From positions 1-8,758 of the forward strand of contig JAJYGZ010000369.1 in NCBI GenBank assembly GCA_021790495.1: a stretch of 8,758 nt of DNA, written 5' to 3'. The notes beneath the pieces are model-generated. The model did not search any database. It was not told the DNA's origin and was given only the letters and a program-made list of their open reading frames with translations. This DNA comes from Actinomycetes bacterium. Lineage in GTDB: Bacteria > Actinomycetota > Acidimicrobiia > Acidimicrobiales > Acidimicrobiaceae. Made by a program: the position numbers and the translations under genes. Shown here piece after piece: positions 1 through 6,723 of the stretch (its first letter is position 1; the number at the start of each line of letters is the position of its first letter).

Positions 1-1366
1 CGAACGATTCCGAAAGCGTCGGATGCGGCTGGATGAAGTGAGCTACATCCTCGGCGGTTGCTTCCCAGTTGACAGCTAGATAGCCCATTCCGAGTTGCTC
101 CGTGACCCAGGGCCCCGCCATGTGAACACCAAGAATTCGCCCAGCAGTTCCATCCGGACGCTTTTCGGCAACGACTTTCACGAGCCCTTCGGTTTCGCCA
201 ATGATACGGGCTCTCGAATTTCCACCAAAGGGATCCTTCTTAACAACGACTTCATAGCCTGCCGCCCTGGCAGCTTCCTCGGTCATACCAGCGAATGCGA
301 CTTCCGGGTGAGTATAGATGCACCACGGAACCTTTTGATAGTCGACCGGGATAGTCTTTTCGCCCAAAATCGATTTTATCGCCACGATCGCCTCTGCGAA
401 CCCGACATGAGCGAGCTGGGCCGTTGCAACCAAATCCCCGATCGCATAGACGCCCGGATCTGAGGTCTTCATATACGCGTCGACTTCCACGAATCCCCTA
501 GAGTCCAGCTTCACATTGGAGCCCGCCGATACCAGGAGGTCCGAGGACGGCGCCCTGCCAACCGAGACGATCACCGCATCGACAAAGACGCTCTGGCCGT
601 CGCCAAAATGCACGACTGTGCCATCGCCGCTTGGCTCGTGGCCATGGACTGCCACGCCGGTAAAAACTGAGATGCCACGCTTGCGAAAAGATCGTGCGAC
701 CACGTCCGCCGCGTCCTTATCGCAACCCGCTAGAAGCGATGGAAGCGCTTCTAGCAGCGTTACCTTCACACCTAGGTCAGACATCATCGAGGCAAACTCG
801 CACCCAATCGCGCCGCCGCCGATGACCGCAACTTGGCCAGGAAGAGACGAAAGTGCCAGCACTTCGTCAGAGGTCATGATGAGCTGGCCATCAATCTCAA
901 ATCCGCCAATAGTCCGAGGCTTTGATCCTGCGGCGAGGATTACGTTGTCCCCAACGATTACTTCGTCGCCGTCGATCTGCACCCGACCGTCGCCAAGGTA
1001 GGTCCCAAATCCTTCGATGATCTCGATCTTGCGACCTTTCATCAGCCCCGTGAGGCCCTTCCAGAGTTGATCAACCACTCTTTGCTTGCGGCTCTGACTC
1101 GCCGCGAAATCGACCGTAGGCGCGGAAGAGACTACTCCGAACTCCTGAGCCGATCCGACAGTTCGAAACACCGCTGCGGTCTCAAGGAATTCCTTAGCGG
1201 GAATACAGCCCCGGTGCAGACAGGTGCCGCCGACCTTGTCCTTTTCCACGACCGCAATTGACAATCCCGCACTTGCGCCATAAAGCGCTGCGGCATAGCC
1301 GCCCGGACCGCCGCCGATCACAACAACATCGAAGTTGCGAGACGTCGCAACCACCTCCTCGAACAT
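1..1366 (-). CDS. lpdA: Dihydrolipoyl dehydrogenase (E3), C-terminus cut by window edge
   Basis: FAD-dependent disulfide oxidoreductase that reoxidises dihydrolipoyl groups of 2-oxoacid dehydrogenase complexes or the glycine cleavage system, passing electrons to NAD+ in the cytoplasm. Visible in order: the FAD dinucleotide fold GGGPGG at residues 18-23; the redox disulfide motif GGTCLHRGCIPAK with Cys49 and Cys54; the NAD-binding fold GGGAIGCEFA in the middle; the second FAD motif with AIGD; and the C-terminal HPTLSE with the His448-Glu453 dyad. 455 codons are present and the frame is still open at base 1. Family members run about 460-475 residues, so only a short tail is missing. The ATG at 1366 is the only good in-frame start ahead of the FAD motif, but no Shine-Dalgarno precedes it, so a leaderless or weakly led message is possible. 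HPTLSE together with the CxxxxC motif makes Lpd more likely than mycothione or mercuric reductase. Confidence 0.96.
   Translation of the reverse strand, partial: MFEEVVATSRNFDVVVIGGGPGGYAAALYGASAGLSIAVVEKDKVGGTCLHRGCIPAKEFLETAAVFRTVGSAQEFGVVSSAPTVDFAASQSRKQRVVDQLWKGLTGLMKGRKIEIIEGFGTYLGDGRVQIDGDEVIVGDNVILAAGSKPRTIGGFEIDGQLIMTSDEVLALSSLPGQVAVIGGGAIGCEFASMMSDLGVKVTLLEALPSLLAGCDKDAADVVARSFRKRGISVFTGVAVHGHEPSGDGTVVHFGDGQSVFVDAVIVSVGRAPSSDLLVSAGSNVKLDSRGFVEVDAYMKTSDPGVYAIGDLVATAQLAHVGFAEAIVAIKSILGEKTIPVDYQKVPWCIYTHPEVAFAGMTEEAARAAGYEVVVKKDPFGGNSRARIIGETEGLVKVVAEKRPDGTAGRILGVHMAGPWVTEQLGMGYLAVNWEATAEDVAHFIQPHPTLSESF
729..755. repeat. 10-bp perfect inverted repeat inside lpdA
   Basis: Arms 729-738 (GCTAGAAGCG) and 746-755 (CGCTTCTAGC) are perfectly complementary around a 7-base loop. 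The repeat lies within the lpdA reading frame, where it encodes the near-symmetric peptide LLEALPSLLAG just after the NAD-binding motif. The peptide symmetry may account for much of the DNA symmetry, so a regulatory role is not established. Confidence 0.6.
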
Positions 1367-1620
1367 CGGCCAACGCGCAGCGTAACAACTTGAAAGCACA
1401 ACGCACGATAAATATTTTCTCTAGTACTCTAGGGCGTCGCGCTCCCCAAAGCCAAAAGCGAACCGCTATCCAGCCGAACTTGATCGCTTGAGTCAACACG
1501 CGAAATGCGCTAGGCGAGCATAATGTAGCCCTATTCTCGCTCGGGTGACCTGACGCCTGGTGTCCACGACCAGCCCAGATGGAAGTCGACGGAACTCGCC
1601 AAGCGCGCCAGTCAACTCCG
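1367..1620. other. Intergenic spacer between rnhB and lpdA
   Basis: 254 bases between the rnhB stop and the lpdA start, both on the minus strand. I see no convincing gene: the one long open frame crossing it on the minus strand is rich in Trp, Cys and Arg and runs into lpdA out of frame. On the minus strand there is a -35-like TTGACT at 1491-1496, but the best -10 partner (TGGATA at 1467-1472, 18-base spacer) is poor. Another AT-rich patch lies at 1409-1420, nearer lpdA. A promoter for lpdA must lie somewhere here if lpdA is not co-transcribed with rnhB. I see no U-tract terminator after rnhB. Confidence 0.5.
1419..1432. repeat. Tandem CTCTAG direct repeat upstream of lpdA
   Basis: CTCTAG occurs twice, at 1419-1424 and 1427-1432, separated by TA. 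The centre AGTACT is itself palindromic. It lies about 55-65 bases upstream of the lpdA start, next to an AT-rich patch. It could be a protein-binding site near the lpdA promoter, but this is a short pattern and may be chance. Confidence 0.3.
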
Positions 1621-2253
1621 TTACAGACCCAGATTGTCCACGTAGCGCCAACTCTTTCTATGGATGGCACTTAGACCATGTTCCAGGAGAGCTTGGGCAT
1701 GGGCAGCGGAGCCGTACCCTTTATTGTCCTCGAAGTGCCAGTGGGGAAACTCCCCTGCCAATCCGATCATCACGCCGTCGCGGTGAACTTTCGCGGCAAG
1801 ACTAGCGGCGGCGATGACCACGGAGCGGGCATCTCCGCGCACGACCGTCGTAACTCCGGTGCACGCTAGATAGTTATGCCGACCATCGAGAAGTACAAGT
1901 GCAGCATCTGCATCGAGCGTCGCCACCGCACGATCGAAGGCGACCCTGAGCGCTCGGCTCAGACCCAACTCGTCACATTCAAGTGGACTCGCCGAACCGA
2001 CTGACAAGTCGAATCTCGCGCGGGCCATCTCCAAGCCAGCTAGACGCCGCTTTGCGGAGAGCTTCTTGGAATCGTCAATTTGCTCTAACAGATCTCCGTT
2101 TCCCAGTACCTCCCGCAGCTTTTCCGCGCTTATCGCCGCGACGCCAACCTCAGCCGGGCCTGCCCAGGATCCACGTCCTACCTCGTCGACCCCCAGCACG
2201 ACGTCGCACGGTCCCAGACCATCGAGCATCTCCAAGGTCACCGAGTCAAACAT
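1621..2253 (-). CDS. rnhB: Ribonuclease HII
   Basis: Cytoplasmic endonuclease that cuts the RNA strand of RNA/DNA hybrids and incises at single ribonucleotides misincorporated into DNA. With the ATG at 2253 the product is 210 residues, a normal length. The signature GVDEVGRGSWAGP carries Asp23 and Glu24. DSKKLSAKRR follows at about 61-70. Asp123 in LLDG and Asp159 in AAKVHRD complete the metal-binding DEDD set. The conserved NKGYG and the C-terminal AIHRKSW substrate-contact segment are present. A TTG at 2268 would add five residues (MRSWH) and is preceded at once by an in-frame TGA. Neither start has a clear Shine-Dalgarno; I prefer the ATG. The cyclase stop is 38 bases upstream, so rnhB is probably translated from the cyclase transcript. 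Ser replaces the common Pro after GRG, which is a minor variation. Confidence 0.95.
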   Translation of the reverse strand: MFDSVTLEMLDGLGPCDVVLGVDEVGRGSWAGPAEVGVAAISAEKLREVLGNGDLLEQIDDSKKLSAKRRLAGLEMARARFDLSVGSASPLECDELGLSRALRVAFDRAVATLDADAALVLLDGRHNYLACTGVTTVVRGDARSVVIAAASLAAKVHRDGVMIGLAGEFPHWHFEDNKGYGSAAHAQALLEHGLSAIHRKSWRYVDNLGL

Positions 2254-2291
2254 GTGCCACGACCGCAATCAACGCAAATCCGGCCATGGCC

Positions 2292-3434
2292 TCACGCGTC
2301 GCCCGCCACATCCAACACGCGACGCACCACATAAAGCTGGACCGAGCCGATATCCTTCAAATATCTCGGCCGGATCGCCTTGAAGACCAAGTCCGACCGG
2401 CCGGTTACCTGAGACTGCACCGACTCAGTCACCAAAACCGTCCCCGGAACAGCAATATTCACGATTCGGCTAGCAGTATTTACCAAGGTTCCGTAGTAGT
2501 CGCCATCTTGAGCCAACGCAGTTCCAGCGGCAATTCCGGCACGAACATCGGAAAGATCTTCATCGTTTGCGTACACTTGGGCGAGTTCCAATCCGATCTC
2601 GCACGCCGCTTCGGGGCTTTCGACAACAAACATCACTTCGTCGCCGATCATCTTGACAACGCGACCTCCGTGGGACGCGACTATGTCAAAGCTCGCCTCC
2701 TCAAATCGCTGCACGACCTTGGCGAGTTCCTCGTTGCTCAACTGCTGCGAGAGAACTGTAAAACCAACGAGATCGACAAAACCAACCGCAAGTTCGACGA
2801 CGGAAACGTTTTCTGCACCTTTGTCGAATGCCAGCATCACCCGTCGGGACGATGCGTGGAGATGGCGCAGCCAGGTGTAAACAAGGAGCTGTGGCACTGC
2901 TGGAACGGCAGCAGCGCTGTAACGGGTGAACCTGTCCGCCAATGCCACCGGGTCGACGTCTCCGAATTGATCGCCGAGGTCACCGAAGGCCGATGACGCC
3001 ACTAGCTGAGCCTCTGAGAATCGCGCCATCGCCGACCCCATGACTCGCGCCAATTGGAGTACGACTTCGTCACTCGTTTCTCCCGAACCAAGAAGCGCTC
3101 TGAGTGATTGTGCAGCTTGAACGTCGAGTTCGGTGAAGACTTTGTCGTCATCATCGAAGTCGGTAAGCCCTAAGGCCCGCCAGAGCTTGCGCAGTTTCGG
3201 GATTTCGATCCCGGCGCTGGCCGAAAACTCTATAGCAGTTTTCCGGTCGCTGGGAGACCCGAGAAGCTGATCCACTGCAAGAAAGTGAATCGTGCCCCCT
3301 AGCCAGGCGTCCTCAATTTCGCGATCTTTGACACCTCGCTCGCGAAGCATCTCGACCAACGTGACAGGCAGTTCTTCGAGCCCCAAAACTTCTCCTAATA
3401 TCCAACTCAATGGTATTGCGGATTTGGTCGCCAT
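2292..3434 (-). CDS. Class III adenylyl cyclase, Rv1264-type with N-terminal regulatory domain
   Basis: Predicted cytoplasmic enzyme making cAMP from ATP, 380 residues. The C-terminal catalytic domain starts near residue 210. All canonical residues are visible: metal ligand Asp221 in FVDLVGFT, adenine-selecting Lys261 and second metal ligand Asp265 in VVKMIGDEVMF, adenine-selecting Asp312 in GDYYG, and transition-state Asn319 and Arg323 in VNTASRI. These identify it as an adenylyl rather than guanylyl cyclase and predict activity as a homodimer. Residues about 15-200 have no membrane segment and resemble the helical regulatory domain of mycobacterial Rv1264 and Rv2212, which in Rv1264 makes activity pH-dependent. 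The resemblance rests on length, helical character and the IPKLRKLWRALGL segment. The ATG at 3434 lacks an obvious Shine-Dalgarno but gives the family length. rnhB follows at short distance. The start codon is only 47 bases from the divergent cofC start. Confidence 0.93.
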   Translation of the reverse strand: MATKSAIPLSWILGEVLGLEELPVTLVEMLRERGVKDREIEDAWLGGTIHFLAVDQLLGSPSDRKTAIEFSASAGIEIPKLRKLWRALGLTDFDDDDKVFTELDVQAAQSLRALLGSGETSDEVVLQLARVMGSAMARFSEAQLVASSAFGDLGDQFGDVDPVALADRFTRYSAAAVPAVPQLLVYTWLRHLHASSRRVMLAFDKGAENVSVVELAVGFVDLVGFTVLSQQLSNEELAKVVQRFEEASFDIVASHGGRVVKMIGDEVMFVVESPEAACEIGLELAQVYANDEDLSDVRAGIAAGTALAQDGDYYGTLVNTASRIVNIAVPGTVLVTESVQSQVTGRSDLVFKAIRPRYLKDIGSVQLYVVRRVLDVAGDA

Positions 3435-3481
3435 GAAGAATATTGTCGCCTTATGCTCGCGAAGAGTGCGAAAGGAAACCC
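3435..3481. promoter_or_regulatory. Short divergent promoter region between cyclase and cofC
   Basis: Only 47 bases separate the two outward-facing start codons, so at least one promoter must overlap the other gene's 5' coding sequence, or the two must share this segment. The plus strand has a -10-like TATGCT at 3452-3457 with no good -35 at normal spacing. The minus strand has an AT-rich CAATATTC just before the cyclase ATG, where a leaderless promoter would sit. No clear CRP-type palindrome (TGTGA-N6-TCACA) is seen. The arrangement is certain; the individual elements are weak. Confidence 0.35.
3471..3476 (+). promoter_or_regulatory. Shine-Dalgarno that fixes the cofC start
   Basis: AAAGGA ends five bases before the ATG at 3482. 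This supports that ATG over the in-frame TTG at 3443, which would add 13 residues of no family likeness and has no ribosome-binding site. Confidence 0.75.
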
Positions 3482-4156
3482 ATGGTCGACCCAGATCCGC
3501 GTAGCGCCCATTTCGCTGTAGTAATACCGATCCGCTCGTTCTTCGATGGCAAAACCCGCATTGACTCTCTCGGGTCCAACCTGAAAGCGGAATTGGTGAA
3601 AGAGGCCGCAGCCTCCGTGGTCAAAGCTGCCCACAGCTACCCGACATTCGTCGTAAGTTCTGACGATGAGGTCAAGGCCTGGGCGCAAGTACAAAAGTGT
3701 CATGTGCTTGATGGCGGCGGCGCGAACCTAAATGAGGACCTTGAGTCTGCTTGCAACGCTCTAGCGAACCGAAATTTCCGTCGCGTCGCAATCGCCCTCG
3801 GCGATGTGCCGCTGCTACGGGACGAAGACGTCACGGCGTCGCTGGCGGCGCCAGGTGCCTACCTCATCACCGACGTGCAAGGCACAGGGACCAACCTTCT
3901 CGCCATCGACCTCCCGATTCCGATAACGCTTTCCTTTGGCGCCAATTCACGGGCTTTGCATTGCGAGCAAGCGCTCGAACTCGGAATCGCTCTTTGCGTG
4001 GTTGAAGAGAGCTTCGCTTGTTTTGACCTGGACACCCCTGGCGACATCTTCGCTCTCAGGGAATTGCGCGCCGACAAATGGGAGCAATTGCGACCCCAAG
4101 AGTTAGATAAACTGGAACAGCTCTTTCGAGCAGCGGAAAGACTTTCCGGCACGTAG
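3482..4156 (+). CDS. cofC: CofC/FbiD guanylyltransferase of coenzyme F420 biosynthesis
   Basis: Transfers GMP from GTP to a phosphorylated C3 acid, giving the activated unit that CofD/FbiA attaches to the deazaflavin FO. In actinobacteria the substrate is thought to be phosphoenolpyruvate (gene often called fbiD); in archaea 2-phospho-L-lactate. The product has 224 residues, typical for the family. Visible features: the N-terminal nucleotide-binding strand AVVIPIRSFFDGKTR at about 12-26; GGGANLNEDL at 78-87; the GDVPLL metal-binding turn with Asp108; the family hallmark TDVQGTGTNLL at 130-140; SFGANSRALH at 151-160; and FDLDTPGD at 181-188, with Asp182 and Asp184 as probable metal ligands. 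The first block is slightly atypical, with Arg18 where PVK is usual. It lies 37 bases upstream of the PIG-L gene and both have good ribosome-binding sites, so they are likely co-transcribed. Other F420 genes (cofD, cofE, fbiC) are absent from this window. Confidence 0.93.
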   Translation: MVDPDPRSAHFAVVIPIRSFFDGKTRIDSLGSNLKAELVKEAAASVVKAAHSYPTFVVSSDDEVKAWAQVQKCHVLDGGGANLNEDLESACNALANRNFRRVAIALGDVPLLRDEDVTASLAAPGAYLITDVQGTGTNLLAIDLPIPITLSFGANSRALHCEQALELGIALCVVEESFACFDLDTPGDIFALRELRADKWEQLRPQELDKLEQLFRAAERLSGT

Positions 4157-4181
4157 CCTCCAAACAGGGATCACTGATTCG

Positions 4182-4187
4182 AAAGGA
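4182..4187 (+). promoter_or_regulatory. Shine-Dalgarno supporting a TTG start
   Basis: AAAGGA ends six bases before the TTG at 4194 and resembles the site used by cofC. It argues for the TTG over the later in-frame ATG at 4239, which lacks such a site. Confidence 0.7.
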
Positions 4188-4193
4188 CGCAAT

Positions 4194-4952
4194 TTGACCA
4201 GCACTTACTTCCACGAACCCGCTGAGGCATCGACCAATATGGAGGTTCCGGCTCGAGTACTTGCAATCGGCGCACATCCCGACGACATCGAATTTGGAGC
4301 AGGCGCCACTCTGTCAAAATGGGCCCAGGCCGGCACCGCAGTCATGATCGTCATCATGACCGATGGCTCCAAGGGAACTTGGGACCCCGAAGCCAATCCA
4401 TTAAACCTTGCCCAGGTGCGGCAAGGCGAAGCGAGAAAGGCTGCCGGGACGCTAACCGGATCCGCTGAAGTGGAATTTTTGGGCTGGAGAGACGGAGAGC
4501 TAAAGGCGAACGACCGCTCTGTTTCGCAACTCTGCTACCTGATACGCAAATTCCGCCCCGATGCCGTCGTGGGCCATGACCCTTGGAAGCGCTATCGGCT
4601 TCACCCGGATCACCGAGCGGCGGGCTTTGCGACTACCGACGCCATTGTCGCCTCGCGCGACCCCCACTTCCTTCCCGAACTTGGCGCACATCACCGCCCA
4701 AACTCTCTGCTGCTATTCGAGGCGGACGAAGCAAACCACTGCGAAGAGTTCGGCGAAGTCGCCCTTCGCCTCAAGATAGAAGCTCTGCTCTGCCATCGGA
4801 GCCAGCATCTCAGTTCGATGGAGATCAACAACGCCGGCGAAGGCACGGAGCTTAGACAATTCAGGGAGACGGTACGAAGTTCCGGTGAGCGAACTGGGGC
4901 TCTCTTCGGGGTCGAACTCGGAGAATCCTTTCACCTGATTCGGGGTCTCTAG
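4194..4952 (+). CDS. PIG-L (LmbE-like) zinc-dependent deacetylase
   Basis: Predicted cytoplasmic metal-dependent hydrolase that removes acetyl or related groups from N-acetylglucosamine-type or other amides; the family includes MshB (mycothiol synthesis), Mca and BshB. 252 residues, within the family range. The zinc motif AHPDD lies at 27-31, with ligands His28 and Asp31 and probable catalytic base Asp30. The third ligand His140 is in LHPDH at 136-140. MTDGSKGTWD (55-64) and RQGEARKAA (76-84) are typical of the fold. There is no signal peptide or membrane segment. The TTG start has a well-placed ribosome-binding site. It follows cofC by 37 bases on the same strand, which suggests shared expression. 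The true substrate cannot be read from the sequence; nothing else for mycothiol synthesis is in the window, so naming it mshB would be unsupported. Confidence 0.92.
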   Translation: MTSTYFHEPAEASTNMEVPARVLAIGAHPDDIEFGAGATLSKWAQAGTAVMIVIMTDGSKGTWDPEANPLNLAQVRQGEARKAAGTLTGSAEVEFLGWRDGELKANDRSVSQLCYLIRKFRPDAVVGHDPWKRYRLHPDHRAAGFATTDAIVASRDPHFLPELGAHHRPNSLLLFEADEANHCEEFGEVALRLKIEALLCHRSQHLSSMEINNAGEGTELRQFRETVRSSGERTGALFGVELGESFHLIRGL

Positions 4953-4963
4953 GCCATGGTCCT

Positions 4964-4991
4964 CGATCGATCGGTGCGATCGGGGCCGATC
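4964..4991. repeat. GATC-rich palindromic cluster after the PIG-L gene
   Basis: Four GATC tetramers start at 4965, 4969, 4978 and 4988. CGATCGATCG at 4964-4973 is a perfect palindrome. GATCGG at 4969-4974 can pair with CCGATC at 4986-4991 across an 11-base loop, or GATCG at 4978-4982 with CGATC at 4987-4991. It starts 12 bases after the stop codon and could help end the cofC-PIG-L transcript, but no U-tract follows. Confidence 0.4.
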
Positions 4992-5061
4992 CGCGGGTCG
5001 AAAACGCATCTCGGCCGAAGCAATAAAGCGTCAAGCGCTTCTTCAGTCCTATGAGCCGCGG

Positions 5062-5112
5062 CTAAACGTGGCGAGGGGGACCACGCCCGAAAATACCGCG
5101 CCCCTCGTTTAG
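5062..5112. terminator. Possible bidirectional terminator between converging genes
   Basis: The 3' arm CCCCTCGTTTAG (5101-5112) is complementary to CTAAACG (5062-5068) plus AGGGG (5074-5078), giving a 12-pair stem with a five-base bulge (5069-5073) and a loop of about 22 bases. The arm includes the stop codon of the acyl-CoA ligase. Position between the converging PIG-L and ligase genes fits termination from both sides. There is no T-run on either strand, so it is not a classical intrinsic terminator. A small second hairpin, AAGCG/CGCTT, lies at 5026-5040. Confidence 0.35.
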
Positions 5113-6659
5113 TTCACCGAGCGGGTTCGTCCCTCCCAGAAAGGTGCGCGCAGTTTGAACTTTTGCAGCTTCCCGGTTGCGGTTCGCGCCAGTTCGGAGC
5201 GAAACTCAACCGAAGTCGGGCACTTGAAGTGCGCCATTTTGGTTCTGCAGAACTCGATAATTTCGCGCTCACCGACTGTCGCTCCGTTTCGCAGAACGAC
5301 TAGGGCCTTGATCGTCTCGCCCCATTTGTCGTCGGGTACTCCAATCACAGCCACTTCAAGAACGGCGGGGTGCTGGAAAACCGCGTCCTCAACTTCAATC
5401 GAGGAGACATTTTCGCCACCGGTGATAATCACATCCTTCTTCCGGTCGGAAATGGTGAGATAGCCCCCTTCCATCGAGCCGCCATCACCGGTATGGAACC
5501 ACCCACCGTCCAGGGCGTCGGCGGTAGCCGAAGGATTGTCCCAATAGCCAGCAAACACCTGGTTGCCTTTAACCAGAACCTCACCCTGAGGGTCGATGTG
5601 CAATCTGGTTCCCATTACCGGTGTTCCGGCTCGAGACAGCAGTTTCGCCCGCTCTTCCAGGGGCTTTGAGTCCCATTCGCGTCGGTGCTTGTTGAATGTC
5701 AAAATGGGGGAAGTCTCGGTTAGGCCGTAAATCTGCATGAACTCCCAGCCCAGCTCGCGTTCGATTCTCGCGATAGTCTTGGACGGCGGCGGAGCTCCCG
5801 CTGCGACGATGCGCACCAAACCGCGACCCGGAATTTCCCTTCCAGTCTCGGTTCGCTTCTCCGCGGCGGCTAGAACAGACGCCCACACGGCTGGCGCTCC
5901 GCACATCAAGGTGACGCCATGTTGCTCGACGCGCTTGAGAATCTCCTCGCCGTCGACTTTGCGCAAGATGATATTGGTTCCGCCGAGTCCAGTAATCGCA
6001 TAGGGCATCCCCCAGCCATTGACGTGGAATAGCGGAAGCGTGTGCAGATAGACGTCATCCTCGTGAACTCCAGCATGCCAGCCAAAGATCACCGAATTGA
6101 GCCACATATTCCGATGGGTGATCTGCGCTCCCTTGGGACGCGCTGTCGTGCCAGAGGTGTAATTGATTGAACAGGTGAAATCTTCGTCAGCCTCCCAGGG
6201 ACGGGGACCGACCTGAGCATCGCCAAGTTCGCTAAAAAGTTGTCGATCCTGCACCGAGTCCAAAATTATCTTTTGCTTGACGTGGACGCCAGCGAGCATC
6301 TCTTCGTATTCGGGATCCACCATAAAAACAGATGCCCCGGAGTGATCAATTATGTAAGAAACCTCGTCGACCGATAGCCGAAAATTAATCGGGACGAGAA
6401 TCCACCCGTAGCCGCTAACTCCATAGAGCGAAGTGATCATCTTTCCAGCGTTGGGACTGAATATCGCCACGCGCTCGCCTTGCTCCACCCCCATATCTTC
6501 GAGCGTCTTCGCCATATTTCTCGCACGCCGATAGAGGCTTGCATAGGTGACTTCACCCAATGATCCCACTAAATCAGGCTCATCGACGAACGCGACTCGA
6601 TCGGGATAAACCTGCGCGGCTCTTTCGAGAAAATCCTGAATATTCAGTTGAATGATCAC
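5109..6659 (-). CDS. Acyl-CoA synthetase (AMP-forming fatty-acid CoA ligase type)
   Basis: Activates a carboxylic acid with ATP to an acyl-adenylate and transfers it to coenzyme A; probably cytoplasmic and feeding beta-oxidation or acyl-lipid metabolism. 516 residues, normal for medium- and long-chain acyl-CoA ligases. Adenylation motifs are complete: the phosphate-binding loop YTSGTTARPKGA (167-178), PLFHVNG (209-215), AAGAPPP (286-292), YGLTET (311-316), FHTGD with Asp392, the hinge DRKKD (405-409) followed by ITGGENVSS, and the C-terminal TATGKLQK with catalytic Lys497. No membrane segment is seen. The GTG start is preceded by AAGGGGG at a good distance. The gene stands alone on the minus strand between a convergent pair and an unrelated gene. 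Chain length cannot be fixed from motifs; short-branched or aromatic acids remain possible. Confidence 0.93.
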   Translation of the reverse strand: MIIQLNIQDFLERAAQVYPDRVAFVDEPDLVGSLGEVTYASLYRRARNMAKTLEDMGVEQGERVAIFSPNAGKMITSLYGVSGYGWILVPINFRLSVDEVSYIIDHSGASVFMVDPEYEEMLAGVHVKQKIILDSVQDRQLFSELGDAQVGPRPWEADEDFTCSINYTSGTTARPKGAQITHRNMWLNSVIFGWHAGVHEDDVYLHTLPLFHVNGWGMPYAITGLGGTNIILRKVDGEEILKRVEQHGVTLMCGAPAVWASVLAAAEKRTETGREIPGRGLVRIVAAGAPPPSKTIARIERELGWEFMQIYGLTETSPILTFNKHRREWDSKPLEERAKLLSRAGTPVMGTRLHIDPQGEVLVKGNQVFAGYWDNPSATADALDGGWFHTGDGGSMEGGYLTISDRKKDVIITGGENVSSIEVEDAVFQHPAVLEVAVIGVPDDKWGETIKALVVLRNGATVGEREIIEFCRTKMAHFKCPTSVEFRSELARTATGKLQKFKLRAPFWEGRTRSVN

Positions 6660-6667
6660 CTATGTGT

Positions 6668-6674
6668 CCCCCTT
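6668..6674 (-). promoter_or_regulatory. Strong Shine-Dalgarno for the GTG start of the acyl-CoA ligase
   Basis: Minus-strand AAGGGGG stands eight bases before the GTG at 6657-6659. This makes the GTG the likely start even though it is not ATG. Confidence 0.7.
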
Positions 6675-6723
6675 ATCGCCGCCAGGCCCCACAGCCCTGG
6701 ACAACCACATCAGATTGGTATTC

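Noticed and set aside
1501..1540. Hairpin GCGAG/CTCGC after rnhB as a terminator
   Set aside because: Only five pairs around a loop of about 16 bases and no U-tract; too weak to call.
1194..1670. Minus-strand open frame of 158 codons across the rnhB-lpdA spacer
   Set aside because: Rich in Trp, Cys and Arg, overlaps the strongly supported lpdA in another frame, and shows no family motif.
1983..2996. Plus-strand open frame of 337 codons opposite rnhB and the cyclase
   Set aside because: Its antisense partners carry complete catalytic motifs for RNase HII and class III cyclase; this frame is low-complexity (Arg, Ser, His, Pro) and lacks recognisable domains.
3443..3481. Upstream TTG start extending cofC by 13 residues
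   Set aside because: No ribosome-binding site, and the added residues precede a well-placed Shine-Dalgarno and ATG that give the family's usual length.
3435..3481. CRP-like cAMP receptor binding site between cyclase and cofC
   Set aside because: I looked for TGTGA-N6-TCACA or a close variant because of the cyclase context and found none.
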